Part shown: in pieces, positions 9,059-20,227 of the stretch | Numbering within the stretch: the stretch's first letter is position 1 | Layout of the letters: every line of letters begins with the position of its first letter | Source of the DNA: Balneola sp. | GTDB lineage: Bacteria > Bacteroidota > Rhodothermia > Balneolales > Balneolaceae | NCBI GenBank assembly: GCA_003712055.1 | Contig: RHLJ01000002.1 | Span: 434,001 to 498,000, forward strand | Length of the DNA stretch: 64,000 nt | Direction: 5' to 3' | The notes under the pieces: model-generated | Databases searched by the model: none | Seen by the model: the letters and a program-made list of their open reading frames with translations, nothing else | What the model was told of the DNA's origin: nothing | Program-made: the position numbers and the translations under genes

Positions 9059-10909
9059 TTAAACCACCAAACGAAGAGGTGGGCGTTCTAACCGGAGCTG
9101 TTTTACTTTAAACTCTTTCTTGTCAAAACCTTTAAGTTCAATTTGGTTTTGTTTAATAAATAACGCCTTTCCTCTCTTTTCGAGGTATAGTTTTACATCG
9201 GGATGATTGTAGAAATCTTCAGACAAAATCACTTCTTTTTCTTTGGCAGCATCTACAAGACGGGCAGCAATATTAACTGTAGTGCCAAAGTAATCGGTTC
9301 TTCCATTTAGATTTACAGCGGTACAATCTCCAAAGTGCACTCCTGCTTTCAATTTAAACGAGTCTCCAAGTGAGGTACTACCAGAGAAGATATGTTGTAT
9401 ACGTTCTATCGCTTTAAGTGCAGATACAGGCTCACGGAAAACAGCCATTACTGAATCCCCAATAGTCTTTACGATACCACCTCGCTCCTCAGCTACAATA
9501 GACTGTATAATTTTAAAGTGGTTCATTACCCGTCCAATTGCCATTTCATCTCCGGCTTGCTGATAAAATTCAGTCGAATTCATTATGTCTGTAAAGAGCA
9601 TGGTTACGCCGGATGCTTTTACACTGGTACCCTCTTTTAATGCTTCTCTTGAAAACAGGGAGCGGAAATCGAGAGCAGAACTAACTTCGCTGGCATAGGT
9701 CGCTTCTTCTTTCCAGTCTTTCTTTTCCAGAACGCAAACTATCTTCTTTGAAGAATTATTAATTAAAGTCAGGTTAGGACTTGGGGCAATGGTAACCTCC
9801 TCATCAGTAAAATTCTTGTCAGTCATAATCAAAGAAATGGTGTCAAGCCCGTCTTCTCTAACATGAATAGTAATTGAGCCTTTATGAGTATGGCTTTTAA
9901 AAATATAGGTACCTTCCTCTAGTTCGATATTCAGATAGGCTGCTTCACCAATTTCCAAAAAATGTTGAGAAACCTTATGTGGTGTTGCTTGAGGTTCCCC
10001 AAAACTGAATCTTCGATCTGATGTTTTTCGGATTAAAGGATGAGGAGTAAATACCAGAAGTGTATTTGAGTTGAAATCCATTTCATAATCCAGATCACAC
10101 TCATCACAATGAAGCTGTGCCCTGATTTCGGCTAGTTTTTGAAAAGAATTACGGGGCGCTTTACAGTTTGGGCAGCATACATCCCAGGAAAAATCCAGCA
10201 ATCCCAGGTTAGCAGCATGAAGAAATACATTAAGCACAGAGTATTTCTTCTCTCCCCAGTATTCTGCAAGCATAAAGGGATTCATTCGTACCAGTGCTTC
10301 ATCGTCTGCTTTTTTGATGTACTCAATCAGATGATCAATGATCCTTTTTCGTCTTGTTTCTTTAATGAGCTCAGATTTTATAGCCCGTATTTTTGATTCA
10401 GCACCTCTGATTAATGGCTTTGTATTACTTCGTTCATAAGGGAGTATTTGCTCGTATGCACAAGCATCAAATTCTTTTAGAATGAGCTGGTAGCGACGTT
10501 TTAAGATTCGTTCGATCAGGAATTTGAGGATGTTGAACAATCCTTCCTTTTGCGGTGTAGCCCAAATTCTTGTTCGAACTTCAGTGCCTTGTTCGTTAGG
10601 AATAAGATCCACCAGGTATTTGAGCGATTTTATTATTCCCAGTTTGTAGTGCCTGCTTGTACCAAAACGAAAAGGTTTTTCCCAAATATAGGGTTCCTGT
10701 TCCCATTGCAGGTAAGAACTAAGCCTGGCATTAGTTACTCCAAGAAATCCTTTTGGCGCGGTACGAGAAAGTGAAATTGTTTTTAAGGAGGGGAATCTCA
10801 TCAACCTGAACACAGAATTGACATCCGATAAATAAGGCCATAGTTCTTCAGGGCTTGCTTTAAGCTGGGTACTCCACAGTAGCTGGTATGGTTGTCCTTC
10901 TTTTGTCAA
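9059..10909 (-). CDS. Class III adenylate cyclase with SRPBCC, zinc-ribbon and DUF5939-like regions
   Basis: The protein has 616 residues. The N-terminal part (WSTQLKASPEELWPYLSD) looks like an SRPBCC ligand-binding fold. A zinc ribbon follows at about 240-275 (CCPNCKAP and HCDECDLDY), inside a region like DUF5939. The last 180 residues are a class III nucleotidyl cyclase: metal-binding Asp in FTDIMNST and in KTIGDSVMAVF, and transition-state Asn and Arg in TVNIAARL. The Lys in KTIGD favours ATP over GTP. It is cytoplasmic, with no membrane segment. The start is TTG at 10909, with no ATG in reach. Product cAMP is inferred. Confidence 0.85.
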   Translation of the reverse strand: MTKEGQPYQLLWSTQLKASPEELWPYLSDVNSVFRLMRFPSLKTISLSRTAPKGFLGVTNARLSSYLQWEQEPYIWEKPFRFGTSRHYKLGIIKSLKYLVDLIPNEQGTEVRTRIWATPQKEGLFNILKFLIERILKRRYQLILKEFDACAYEQILPYERSNTKPLIRGAESKIRAIKSELIKETRRKRIIDHLIEYIKKADDEALVRMNPFMLAEYWGEKKYSVLNVFLHAANLGLLDFSWDVCCPNCKAPRNSFQKLAEIRAQLHCDECDLDYEMDFNSNTLLVFTPHPLIRKTSDRRFSFGEPQATPHKVSQHFLEIGEAAYLNIELEEGTYIFKSHTHKGSITIHVREDGLDTISLIMTDKNFTDEEVTIAPSPNLTLINNSSKKIVCVLEKKDWKEEATYASEVSSALDFRSLFSREALKEGTSVKASGVTMLFTDIMNSTEFYQQAGDEMAIGRVMNHFKIIQSIVAEERGGIVKTIGDSVMAVFREPVSALKAIERIQHIFSGSTSLGDSFKLKAGVHFGDCTAVNLNGRTDYFGTTVNIAARLVDAAKEKEVILSEDFYNHPDVKLYLEKRGKALFIKQNQIELKGFDKKEFKVKQLRLERPPLRLVV

Positions 10910-11023
10910 ATGTTCAAGAACGCACTAGGCTCGGTTTTTTTGTTTATCCAATCCCGTATCTTTCGGTGCTTTTTAAGAGTTATGCTCTAAAAGCTTGTTA
11001 CAAAATTTTAATAAAACAACAAA

Positions 11024-11455
11024 ATGGCAATAGAAAGAACATTAACTATTCTTAAACCCGATTGTGTTCGCAAAGGGCTTATAGGAGAGGTAACAAAAAG
11101 AATCCAGGATGCTGGTTTCACCATTTTAGCAATGAAGATGACCCGACTTACCATGGATACTGCGGGTGGTTTTTATGCTGTTCACAAAGAAAGACCTTTT
11201 TACGGCGAGTTGTGCGAATTTATGAGTAGCGGCGCGTGCGTACCAATGATTCTTGAGAAAGAAAATGCAGTAGCTGATTTCAGGACATTGATCGGTGCTA
11301 CTAACCCGGCAGAAGCTGATCAAGGAACCATCAGAGCTGATTTCGCTGATAGCGTTGGAGAAAATATTATACACGGTTCAGACTCGGTAGAAAATGGGAA
11401 AATAGAAGGAGTCTATTTTTTTGCTGAATCTGACGTAGTTGCAAATATCAGCTGA
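11024..11455 (+). CDS. ndk: Nucleoside diphosphate kinase
   Basis: The protein has 143 residues, the normal length. It equalises NDP/NTP pools by transferring a phosphate through a phospho-histidine. The signature IIHGSDS places the catalytic His at 117, and the N-terminal [10 protein letters not shown] is typical. It is divergent from the cyclase gene, with 114 bases between, and is followed by a strong terminator, so it is probably a single-gene transcript. Confidence 0.97.
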   Translation: MAIERTLTILKPDCVRKGLIGEVTKRIQDAGFTILAMKMTRLTMDTAGGFYAVHKERPFYGELCEFMSSGACVPMILEKENAVADFRTLIGATNPAEADQGTIRADFADSVGENIIHGSDSVENGKIEGVYFFAESDVVANIS

Positions 11456-11474
11456 TCCATTCGGTATCAACCTT

Positions 11475-11507
11475 TAAAAAACCCTGACAAAAGCTGTTAG
11501 GGTTTTT
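11475..11507 (+). terminator. Rho-independent terminator of ndk
   Basis: Stem of AAAAACCCT and AGGGTTTTT with inner loop GACAAAAGCTGTT, running into seven T (11503-11509). Confidence 0.85.
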
Positions 11508-11538
11508 TTGTTTGATTCAGGATTGAATATAATCCACT

Positions 11539-12747
11539 ATGAAATACATCACCGTCTTAATAACTCTTCTTCTTTTTGCAGATTGTGAAGCTCAAACTCA
11601 GAGTACGGAAAAAAAGGTAAAAATTGGAGCAGAGGTGCTAATTGAAAAGCACCTTGATAAGCTTGATGGAAAAAGGGTAGGGCTGGTGATGAATCCTACA
11701 GCCAGGATTGAAGAGACTCACATGTTGGATACATTGATCTCGTTGGGGATAAATGTAACAGCTCTATTCGCTCCGGAACATGGATTTAGAGGAGAAGCTG
11801 GAGCAGGGGAGCGCATCGAAGATGGAGTTGATGCTGCTACGGGACTTCCCGTTCATTCTTTATATGGCAATACAAAAAAGCCGTCTGCAGAGATGTTACA
11901 AAATGTAGATCTCCTGATTTTTGATATGCAGGATGTTGGAGCAAGATTCTACACCTATAACAGTACTATGAAACATATACTAGAAGCTGGTGCAGAGTTT
12001 GATAAAGAAGTTTGGATCTTAGATCGGCCAAATCCAGCTGGAGGTGATTATGTTTCAGGTTGGGTATTAGAAGAAGAGCATAAGTCCTTCGTGGGATCCT
12101 ATCCTATTCCCGTAGCTCATGGACTCACCTTAGGCGAGTTGGCACTAATGGCTAAAGGTGAAGGGTGGTTAGAAATAAATGGCTACTCTCCTAATGTAAA
12201 AGTCATAGAAATGGAAGGATGGAACAGGGTAATGAAATGGAGCGAAACAGGATTGAACTGGTTTCCTCCATCTCCAAATTTACCTTCTTTTGAACACGCT
12301 TATTTATATCTCGGTACTTGTTTGTTCGAAGGAACAACTCTCTCAGAGGGCAGAGGTACCCCTAATCCCTTTTTGACTATCGGATCCCCAAAGACATTCA
12401 TAAATCTGTCCGAGCTAAGAGCCGTTTCAGAAAAATATTCAGTAATAATTGATACAGTTTCCATTGTACCCAGATCTATTCCTGGTAAGGCACGTTACCC
12501 TAAATATGAAGACGAGAAAATATTTGGGGTGAAGATTAATGCTACTCCCGACACTCAAGACCCAGTAAGATTTGGCGTAGAACTTGTCAATCTTCTTATG
12601 GAAAAAACAGAAGACGCTGAGTATTCTGACTTTATATACTTACTTGCCGGTACAAAAAAGATTATTGACGAAAATGGAGAAATAAATTGGGGGGAGGAGT
12701 TCGAGGAATTTCTCATAAAAAGAAAGCAATACTTAATCTATCGCTAA
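11539..12747 (+). CDS. DUF1343 exo-beta-N-acetylmuramidase (NamZ family), secreted
   Basis: The protein has 402 residues with a signal peptide near residue 20. Family motifs are plain: KRVGLVMNPTARI, LFAPEHGFRGEAGAGE, LIFDMQDVGARFYTY and WILDRPNPAGG. NamZ of Bacillus and relatives releases N-acetylmuramic acid from the ends of peptidoglycan glycans, acting with a glucosaminidase. Here the exported form suggests cell-wall recycling or scavenging in the periplasm. The partner enzymes are not in this window. Its 3' end overlaps the convergent rlmB gene by 15 bases. Confidence 0.88.
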   Translation: MKYITVLITLLLFADCEAQTQSTEKKVKIGAEVLIEKHLDKLDGKRVGLVMNPTARIEETHMLDTLISLGINVTALFAPEHGFRGEAGAGERIEDGVDAATGLPVHSLYGNTKKPSAEMLQNVDLLIFDMQDVGARFYTYNSTMKHILEAGAEFDKEVWILDRPNPAGGDYVSGWVLEEEHKSFVGSYPIPVAHGLTLGELALMAKGEGWLEINGYSPNVKVIEMEGWNRVMKWSETGLNWFPPSPNLPSFEHAYLYLGTCLFEGTTLSEGRGTPNPFLTIGSPKTFINLSELRAVSEKYSVIIDTVSIVPRSIPGKARYPKYEDEKIFGVKINATPDTQDPVRFGVELVNLLMEKTEDAEYSDFIYLLAGTKKIIDENGEINWGEEFEEFLIKRKQYLIYR

Positions 12748-13485
12748 CTTTTTTCTTTTCCATTCATAGCTGATTAAAGCAGCAGTAACGGAAGCATTAA
12801 GAGATTCAACGCTTCGTTCCATAGGTAACATGGCTAGCTGGTCGCATTTGGCGATTAGTTCTCTATCAATACCCTTTCCCTCATTGCCAATTAAAAATGC
12901 AATTGGCTTTTCGAAATCAGATTCCCATATCGTTTCTTTCGCAGACATATCCAAACCAAGAATCGAAAACCCAGCCAATTTTAGATCCTTGAATCCTTGT
13001 TTGGTGTCATGTACTCTAATGATTGAAATCTTTGTTGCTGTACCGGCAGATGTTTTAAAAACAGTTGCGTTTACAGGTGCCTGGTTTTGAGTTGGAACCA
13101 GAACAGCCGAGATGCCAGCAGCTACAGCCGATCGCAATATAGCGCCTAGGTTATGAGGGTCTTCAATTCCGTCAAGCAAAATAACAGCTGGATTTGAGGC
13201 TAAATCGAGGGTTTCAATCCATTCAAAAAAGTTTAAGTATTTAATTAAACTTACCTGTGCAACAAAGCCCTGATGATTAACTCTTCCAACTAGGCTGTGA
13301 ATTTTTTGATCAGGAACTTTTACAATAGGTACCCGGTTGATTAAAGCAGCTTCGTTTAAATTTTTGTAGGAACTCGCGTTAATTGAGTTCTTTATGAAAA
13401 TTTTATCGATCTCCTGTGCCTTGTCAAGCAGTGCTTCTTCTACTGGCTTTCGCCCATAGATGAAAAAGTTATCTTGATTTCGCAT
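12733..13485 (-). CDS. rlmB: TrmH-family 23S rRNA 2'-O-ribose methyltransferase (RlmB type)
   Basis: The protein has 250 residues. The N-terminal RNA-binding part begins FIYGRKPVEEAL, as in RlmB. The SPOUT domain shows the three motifs LDGIEDPHNLGAILRSA, FLIGNEGKGI and MERSVESLNASVTAALISYEW. It methylates a 23S rRNA ribose (G2251 in E. coli for RlmB) using SAM and a knotted dimer. Closely related TrmH-family methylases have the same motifs, so RlmB is the likely, not certain, assignment. Confidence 0.85.
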   Translation of the reverse strand: MRNQDNFFIYGRKPVEEALLDKAQEIDKIFIKNSINASSYKNLNEAALINRVPIVKVPDQKIHSLVGRVNHQGFVAQVSLIKYLNFFEWIETLDLASNPAVILLDGIEDPHNLGAILRSAVAAGISAVLVPTQNQAPVNATVFKTSAGTATKISIIRVHDTKQGFKDLKLAGFSILGLDMSAKETIWESDFEKPIAFLIGNEGKGIDRELIAKCDQLAMLPMERSVESLNASVTAALISYEWKRKKLAID

Positions 13486-13506
13486 TAATATTTTTTAATG
13501 AAAAGG

Positions 13507-13526
13507 GCTTTTATTATTATAAAAGC
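13507..13526. repeat. Inverted repeat in the rlmB upstream region
   Basis: GCTTTTAT (13507-13514) and ATAAAAGC (13519-13526) separated by TATT, in the divergent space between rlmB and the next gene. It could be an operator for either gene or only a weak hairpin. Confidence 0.4.
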
Positions 13527-13552
13527 TGTTGTGGTTAGTAAAAAGTAAGGAC

Positions 13553-13903
13553 ATGTACGAGGAACCAAAAGAAAAAAATTCTTTAGTTCAAGAGAATTCG
13601 ATCAGAGTAGATAAACCTACCCGGAACCCTGGTAGTTTTTCTGTTTTTTTGGATAGAGTCCATTCGGTTAATGGTCTTCATATGTTATCTGCAGTATTAC
13701 AGATTTTTTTAGGTTTGGGCGTGGTAGCGCTTTCATTTCTCGGTAGTATTCAACCTAACTGGATTGCTTCAATAATGACAGTGGTAGGAAGCATAACAAC
13801 AATAGTAGGATTCTATTTTGTTTACTATGTGCTCACTAATACAGATTCATTTGATTCATTGCTGAATAAAGCAATAAAGCGGGTCATCAGTTCACAGAAC
13901 TAA
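13553..13903 (+). CDS. Hypothetical two-helix membrane protein
   Basis: I chose the ATG at 13553 (116 residues; MYEEPKEKNSL) over a TTG 24 bases upstream. A charged 45-residue N-terminal region is followed by two transmembrane segments (about 50-72 and 80-102). The C-terminal tail is basic. I do not recognise the family. It is divergent from rlmB and lies 120 bases before the GDPD gene on the same strand. Confidence 0.6.
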   Translation: MYEEPKEKNSLVQENSIRVDKPTRNPGSFSVFLDRVHSVNGLHMLSAVLQIFLGLGVVALSFLGSIQPNWIASIMTVVGSITTIVGFYFVYYVLTNTDSFDSLLNKAIKRVISSQN

Positions 13904-13990
13904 AGGGTTATTAGAATATTTACGGAACATTAGATAGTGCTGTAGTTTTATAGCATTACAATCAACTATGTTAATGGTGTGGTAATAGGA

Positions 13991-14018
13991 AAATTATTTT
14001 CTTTAAAGAAAATAATTT
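13991..14018. promoter_or_regulatory. 28-bp perfect palindrome before the GDPD start codon
   Basis: The two 14-base arms, AAATTATTTTCTTT (13991-14004) and AAAGAAAATAATTT (14005-14018), are exact reverse complements and end five bases before the ATG at 14024. It may be a regulator binding site or, in RNA, a hairpin over the ribosome binding region. Confidence 0.55.
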
Positions 14019-14023
14019 CGAGT

Positions 14024-14863
14024 ATGATCAAAGTCGTTTTAATAATACTTCTAGTTGTATTCTCCAGTCAATTAATGGCACAAGACGCAAATTTGCCGAT
14101 TATTCCTACTTCAAATGGAGATAATTTCGTTGTAATCGCACATCGGGGCGCAAGCTCTTATGCTCCTGAGAATACCCACTCAGCCTTTAAATTGGCTATT
14201 GAGATGGAAGCTGAGATGATTGAGCTTGATGTTTCGATAAGTAGGGATGGCATTCCTGTAGTAGTACATGACAAAACGGTTGATCGTACAACCAGTGAAT
14301 CTGGAGAAGTAGGTTCCTTTACACTTGATGAGCTAAAAAAGATGGAAGTAGGCTCCTGGTTCGATAAGAAATTTGGTGGAGAACCATTTCCCACTCTTGA
14401 AGAAGTATTGGCATACACGAAAGGTAGAATTGCAGTCAACATAGAAATAAAAACAGAGGCAGTATCTGATCAGGCAGAAGGAGGCGTTGTTGATAAAAGT
14501 ATTCGGTTGGTAAGAGAGGCAGGTATTGAAAACGAGGTAATATTTTCAAGTTTTGATTACAGAGTTATGGAGCATCTTGAAGCATTAGCTCCTGAAATTC
14601 CGAAAGCAATTCTCTATGAGAAGAGTCAATCCGGAGATTTGACTCCATCTGAATTAGTTGAAAAATATAACGTAGATGCATTTAATTGTAGTCACAGGCA
14701 ACTAAGTGAAGAATGGGTTCAGGATCTGCAATCCAATAAAATTCCGTTTTTCATATATACAGTAAATGATGAAGAATTAATGCGTACGGTTATTAAGAAA
14801 GGTGCCGCGGGCATTTTTTCTGATAAACCTGATGTGCTCAAACAAGTTGTGGAAAACTTGTGA
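14024..14863 (+). CDS. Glycerophosphodiester phosphodiesterase family protein, exported
   Basis: The start at ATG 14024 gives 279 residues with a signal peptide (MIKVVLIILLVVFSSQLMAQ). A GTG at 13979 would run through the palindrome, so I reject it. The GDPD signature is complete: AHRGASSYAPENT with the catalytic His and Arg, ELDVSISRDGIPVVVHD, and VNIEIKTE with metal-binding Glu. The enzyme splits glycerophosphodiesters, from turned-over phospholipids, into an alcohol and glycerol-3-phosphate. The periplasm is the likely site. No glpT or similar transporter is next to it. Confidence 0.9.
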   Translation: MIKVVLIILLVVFSSQLMAQDANLPIIPTSNGDNFVVIAHRGASSYAPENTHSAFKLAIEMEAEMIELDVSISRDGIPVVVHDKTVDRTTSESGEVGSFTLDELKKMEVGSWFDKKFGGEPFPTLEEVLAYTKGRIAVNIEIKTEAVSDQAEGGVVDKSIRLVREAGIENEVIFSSFDYRVMEHLEALAPEIPKAILYEKSQSGDLTPSELVEKYNVDAFNCSHRQLSEEWVQDLQSNKIPFFIYTVNDEELMRTVIKKGAAGIFSDKPDVLKQVVENL

Positions 14864-14941
14864 GTAAATAACTAGTTCTTTGATTGAACAAAGAGGGGGA
14901 GTGTGCTATATTTTCCATCCATCAACTTCACTCTCTTCTAA

Positions 14942-17073
<2,132 letters not shown>

Positions 17074-17133
17074 AATCGTTTGAAAAAAAATTATCTATAT
17101 TCTTCGACTCAAAAGCTACCCTAATACATTAAC

Positions 17134-18774
17134 ATGAAGCGACTACCCATTCTTTTCTTATCTATAGTTCTAATCTCTTGCTCTTCTCAATCTCCAAAAA
17201 CAATTATTACAAATGTAAATGGATATACACTTGAAGGTGATTCACTTGTCACATTCCAAACATTGGTAATAGCTGATGGTAAAGTGGTTGCCAAAGGAGA
17301 GCGCTCACTTGCTGATCAATATCAGGGTACTATAATTGATGGGAACGGGAAGACCTTGCTTCCTGGATTAGTAGATGCACATGGTCATGTAATGGGATTA
17401 GGATTCCAGGAACTGCAAGTAAATTTATCAGGAATTACTTCTTTAGATCAGACTTTAGAGACTATCAAAGATTATGCTGATTCGAATCCTGAACTTGAAT
17501 GGATACAGGGAAGGGGGTGGAATCAAACTCTTTGGCCTGAGAATAGATTTCCTACTGCTGAAGATTTAGATCAGGTAGTTTCTGATCGACCTGTTTGGCT
17601 AAGTAGAGTAGATGGGCATGCCGGATGGGGTAATACAATGGCTATGAGGTTAGCCGGAATTAGTAAAGATACTCCTGATCCGCAAGGGGGAAAGATCATA
17701 AGAGACTCTCAGGGTAATGCAACAGGTGTGTTTATTGACGCTGCTGAGGGTTACATCAACTCAATTATACCACCTACAACTGATAAAGAACGTGAACTGG
17801 CCTTAGAAAAAGCGTTAGATCAAATGGCTAGCGTAGGTATTACCTCAGTGCATGAGGCGGGAACCAATGTAACTTCATGGAATCTGTATAAGCAGTTTGC
17901 TGATGATGGACGGTTAAAGACCAGAATCTATGGGATGATCTCGGGAGCAGGGCCAATATTTGATACCCTTTCAGTGAATGGTCCAATTAACTCATATGCT
18001 GATGATATGTTAGCACTAAGAAGTGTGAAACTATATTCCGATGGGGCGCTGGGTAGTAGAGGGGCTGCTTTAATCGAACCCTATTCTGATGACCCTGGTA
18101 ACAAAGGACTGCTATTTGTAAGTCAGGACGAAATGAATCAAATGGTATCCAAAGTAATAGGAAAGGGTTTTCAGGCAGGAATTCATGCTATTGGTGATAT
18201 GGGGAACAGGCAGGTTCTTGATGCTATAGAGTACGCACTGGGTGAACATGGCGATCAGGGTTTAAGAAATAGGATAGAACATGCGCAAATTGTAGCCATT
18301 GATGATATTCCCAGATTCAAAGAGCTGAATGTTATTGCTTCTATGCAACCTACTCACGCTACCAGTGATAAAAATATGGCAGAAGATCGTGTTGGTCCTG
18401 ATCGCATCAAAGGGGGATATGCATGGCAATCTTTTCTTCAACAGGGAACCATAGTAGCAGCTGGTTCAGATTTTCCTGTTGAGCATTCCAATCCGTTTTA
18501 TGGATTATACTCAGCGGTAACCAGGATGGATCATGAAGGAACCCCCGATGGAGGATGGTATCCCGGAGAATCTCTATCAAGGGAGGAAGCACTTCGCGCG
18601 TTTACAATCGATGCAGCTTATGCAGGGCACCAAGAAAATGAGTTAGGTACTCTTGAAAATGGGAAATGGGCTGATTTCATTATTATTGATCAGGATTACT
18701 TTACCGTTCCGGAAAGTGAAATTTGGAAAATAGAAGTACTTGAAACCTGGGTGGCCGGTAAAAAAGTATTTTAG
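17134..18774 (+). CDS. Amidohydrolase-family lipoprotein (YtcJ-like)
   Basis: The protein has 546 residues with a lipobox (LISC, Cys16), so it is exported and lipid-anchored. The metallo-amidohydrolase barrel begins with LPGLVDAHGHVMGLG, the first metal-binding HxH. GIHAIGDMGNRQVLDAIE, IEHAQIVAIDDI and AAGSDFPVEHSNPF carry later His and Asp ligands. This is the amidohydrolase 3 group that contains YtcJ and AepA. Substrates are mostly unknown. It lies 60 bases after the NUDIX gene and is followed by a terminator-like hairpin. Confidence 0.88.
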   Translation: MKRLPILFLSIVLISCSSQSPKTIITNVNGYTLEGDSLVTFQTLVIADGKVVAKGERSLADQYQGTIIDGNGKTLLPGLVDAHGHVMGLGFQELQVNLSGITSLDQTLETIKDYADSNPELEWIQGRGWNQTLWPENRFPTAEDLDQVVSDRPVWLSRVDGHAGWGNTMAMRLAGISKDTPDPQGGKIIRDSQGNATGVFIDAAEGYINSIIPPTTDKERELALEKALDQMASVGITSVHEAGTNVTSWNLYKQFADDGRLKTRIYGMISGAGPIFDTLSVNGPINSYADDMLALRSVKLYSDGALGSRGAALIEPYSDDPGNKGLLFVSQDEMNQMVSKVIGKGFQAGIHAIGDMGNRQVLDAIEYALGEHGDQGLRNRIEHAQIVAIDDIPRFKELNVIASMQPTHATSDKNMAEDRVGPDRIKGGYAWQSFLQQGTIVAAGSDFPVEHSNPFYGLYSAVTRMDHEGTPDGGWYPGESLSREEALRAFTIDAAYAGHQENELGTLENGKWADFIIIDQDYFTVPESEIWKIEVLETWVAGKKVF

Positions 18775-18803
18775 AGCACAGATTTTTCTGCAACACATTA
18801 AGC

Positions 18804-18834
18804 CTTGGATAAAAAAATTATTCAAGACTTTTTA
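18804..18834 (+). terminator. Probable Rho-independent terminator
   Basis: CTTGGATAA (18804-18812) pairs with TTATTCAAG (18818-18826) with one G-T wobble, followed by a T-rich tail. Confidence 0.5.
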
Positions 18835-18896
18835 GTTTGAAGTTGGGGAACACATTAGGTACATTTTATATGTATAATATATGTGTAAATTAATTC

Positions 18897-19955
18897 ATGA
18901 GTAAACTCCAAAAACCAAAGAGAGGGAGAGGTGCTTCAGATAATCCTATAAACAGATTTGAAGGGCATTACGTCGATTATGAACTGGATGAAGAAACAGG
19001 AGAGAAGCCTTCTCAAAAAACACAACTCTTTAAAGATGATACTAAAAACATAATCTCATTTAATAAAAGTCCGGATATCCCATTCGATGCAGGACTGAAT
19101 CCCTACAGGGGGTGCGAACATGGGTGCATTTATTGCTATGCTCGCCCTTATCATGAATATCTGGGATTTTCGGTAGGCTTGGATTTCGAGACAAAGATTA
19201 TTGTGAAGTATGATGCGCCTGAATTGCTGGAGAAAACACTTAGATCTCCGAAGTGGGATCCACAAGTTATTGCAATGAGTGGAATCACAGATGTTTACCA
19301 GCCCATTGAGCGCAAGCTGGAAATCACCAGGGGGTGTCTGAAAGTGTTAGCAAAGTATCGAAACCCAGTTGGTATCATTACTAAAAATTTTTTAGTCACA
19401 AGAGATATTGATCACCTGAAAGAACTGGCAGAGTACAACTGTGTTCGAGTTACAATTTCCGTCACCTCTCTTAATAAAAAACTGACCGAAATTATGGAAC
19501 CCAGAACATCCCGCCCTACCAGAAGGTTGAAAGCTATTGAGATATTGGCAGAAGCAGGTATTCCTGTAGGAGTGAACGTAGCGCCGATTATTCCGGGTCT
19601 TACTGATCATGAGTGTGCAGATATACTCAAAGCCGCTTCAGATGCCGGTGCAAAACACGCAGGTTATACCATCGTACGGTTGCCTTATAAGGTAAAGGAT
19701 ATCTTTGTAGATTGGTTGGAACAACATTTTCCTGATCGAAAAGAAAAAATCAAAAATCGATTATATGATATGAGAGGAGGGAAGTTATACAAAGCCGAAT
19801 GGGGCAAACGTATGAGAGGAGATGGTAACTATTCGACTCAAATCAAAAAGCTATTTGCCATACAAACCAGGAAATTGGGTTTGAATAATGAGAGATTACC
19901 AATGACAACAGAGCATTTTGTCAAAAGTCATGGTGATCAACTTGGTTTATTTTAG
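18897..19955 (+). CDS. PA0069-family radical SAM protein (SPL-like)
   Basis: The protein has 352 residues. It opens with KRGRGASDNPINRFE, a family mark, then SPDIPFDAGLNPYRGCEHGC with the radical SAM cysteine triad C-x3-C-x2-C (GCEHGCIYCYARP). The barrel follows, with AGIPVGVNVAPIIPGL and YTIVRLPY. The family is distantly related to spore photoproduct lyase but is found in non-sporulating bacteria, and its reaction is unknown. It is probably a single-gene unit. Confidence 0.9.
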   Translation: MSKLQKPKRGRGASDNPINRFEGHYVDYELDEETGEKPSQKTQLFKDDTKNIISFNKSPDIPFDAGLNPYRGCEHGCIYCYARPYHEYLGFSVGLDFETKIIVKYDAPELLEKTLRSPKWDPQVIAMSGITDVYQPIERKLEITRGCLKVLAKYRNPVGIITKNFLVTRDIDHLKELAEYNCVRVTISVTSLNKKLTEIMEPRTSRPTRRLKAIEILAEAGIPVGVNVAPIIPGLTDHECADILKAASDAGAKHAGYTIVRLPYKVKDIFVDWLEQHFPDRKEKIKNRLYDMRGGKLYKAEWGKRMRGDGNYSTQIKKLFAIQTRKLGLNNERLPMTTEHFVKSHGDQLGLF

Positions 19956-20029
19956 TTTTCTGTATTTACAAATATTTAACAAACCCGAAGAAACAAATTG
20001 AGATTAGCGTCGTCTTATGGGTGTAGCTT

Positions 20030-20110
20030 CCCGATACCCCTGTTTGAGAGTAGCTTTTTTAACATAGATGACCACTATATTTATTTTCTTTCAGGGTATC
20101 GGGTTTTTTT
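20030..20110 (+). ncRNA. Long-loop terminator hairpin or possible small RNA
   Basis: CCCGATACCC (20030-20039) pairs perfectly with GGGTATCGGG (20094-20103), which is followed by seven T. The 54-base insert between the arms is too long for an ordinary terminator loop. Either a structured small RNA ends here, or this is an unusual terminator for the radical SAM gene. I found no clear promoter of its own and no known RNA family signature. It sits in the 272-base gap before the OsmC gene, which otherwise shows nothing. Confidence 0.4.
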
Positions 20111-20227
20111 ATGCCCATCATTAAAGCTCTAAAAGCTAAGCAATATTTAATTACTACTTTATTTTTACACTTTCGGAATGACGTAATTTTAATTGTTCAA
20201 TATCATAAATAATAAAAGACCAAAGTT

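Noticed and set aside
13979-14023. GTG start for the GDPD protein
   Set aside because: It would translate the 28-bp palindrome and put 15 residues ahead of a good signal peptide.
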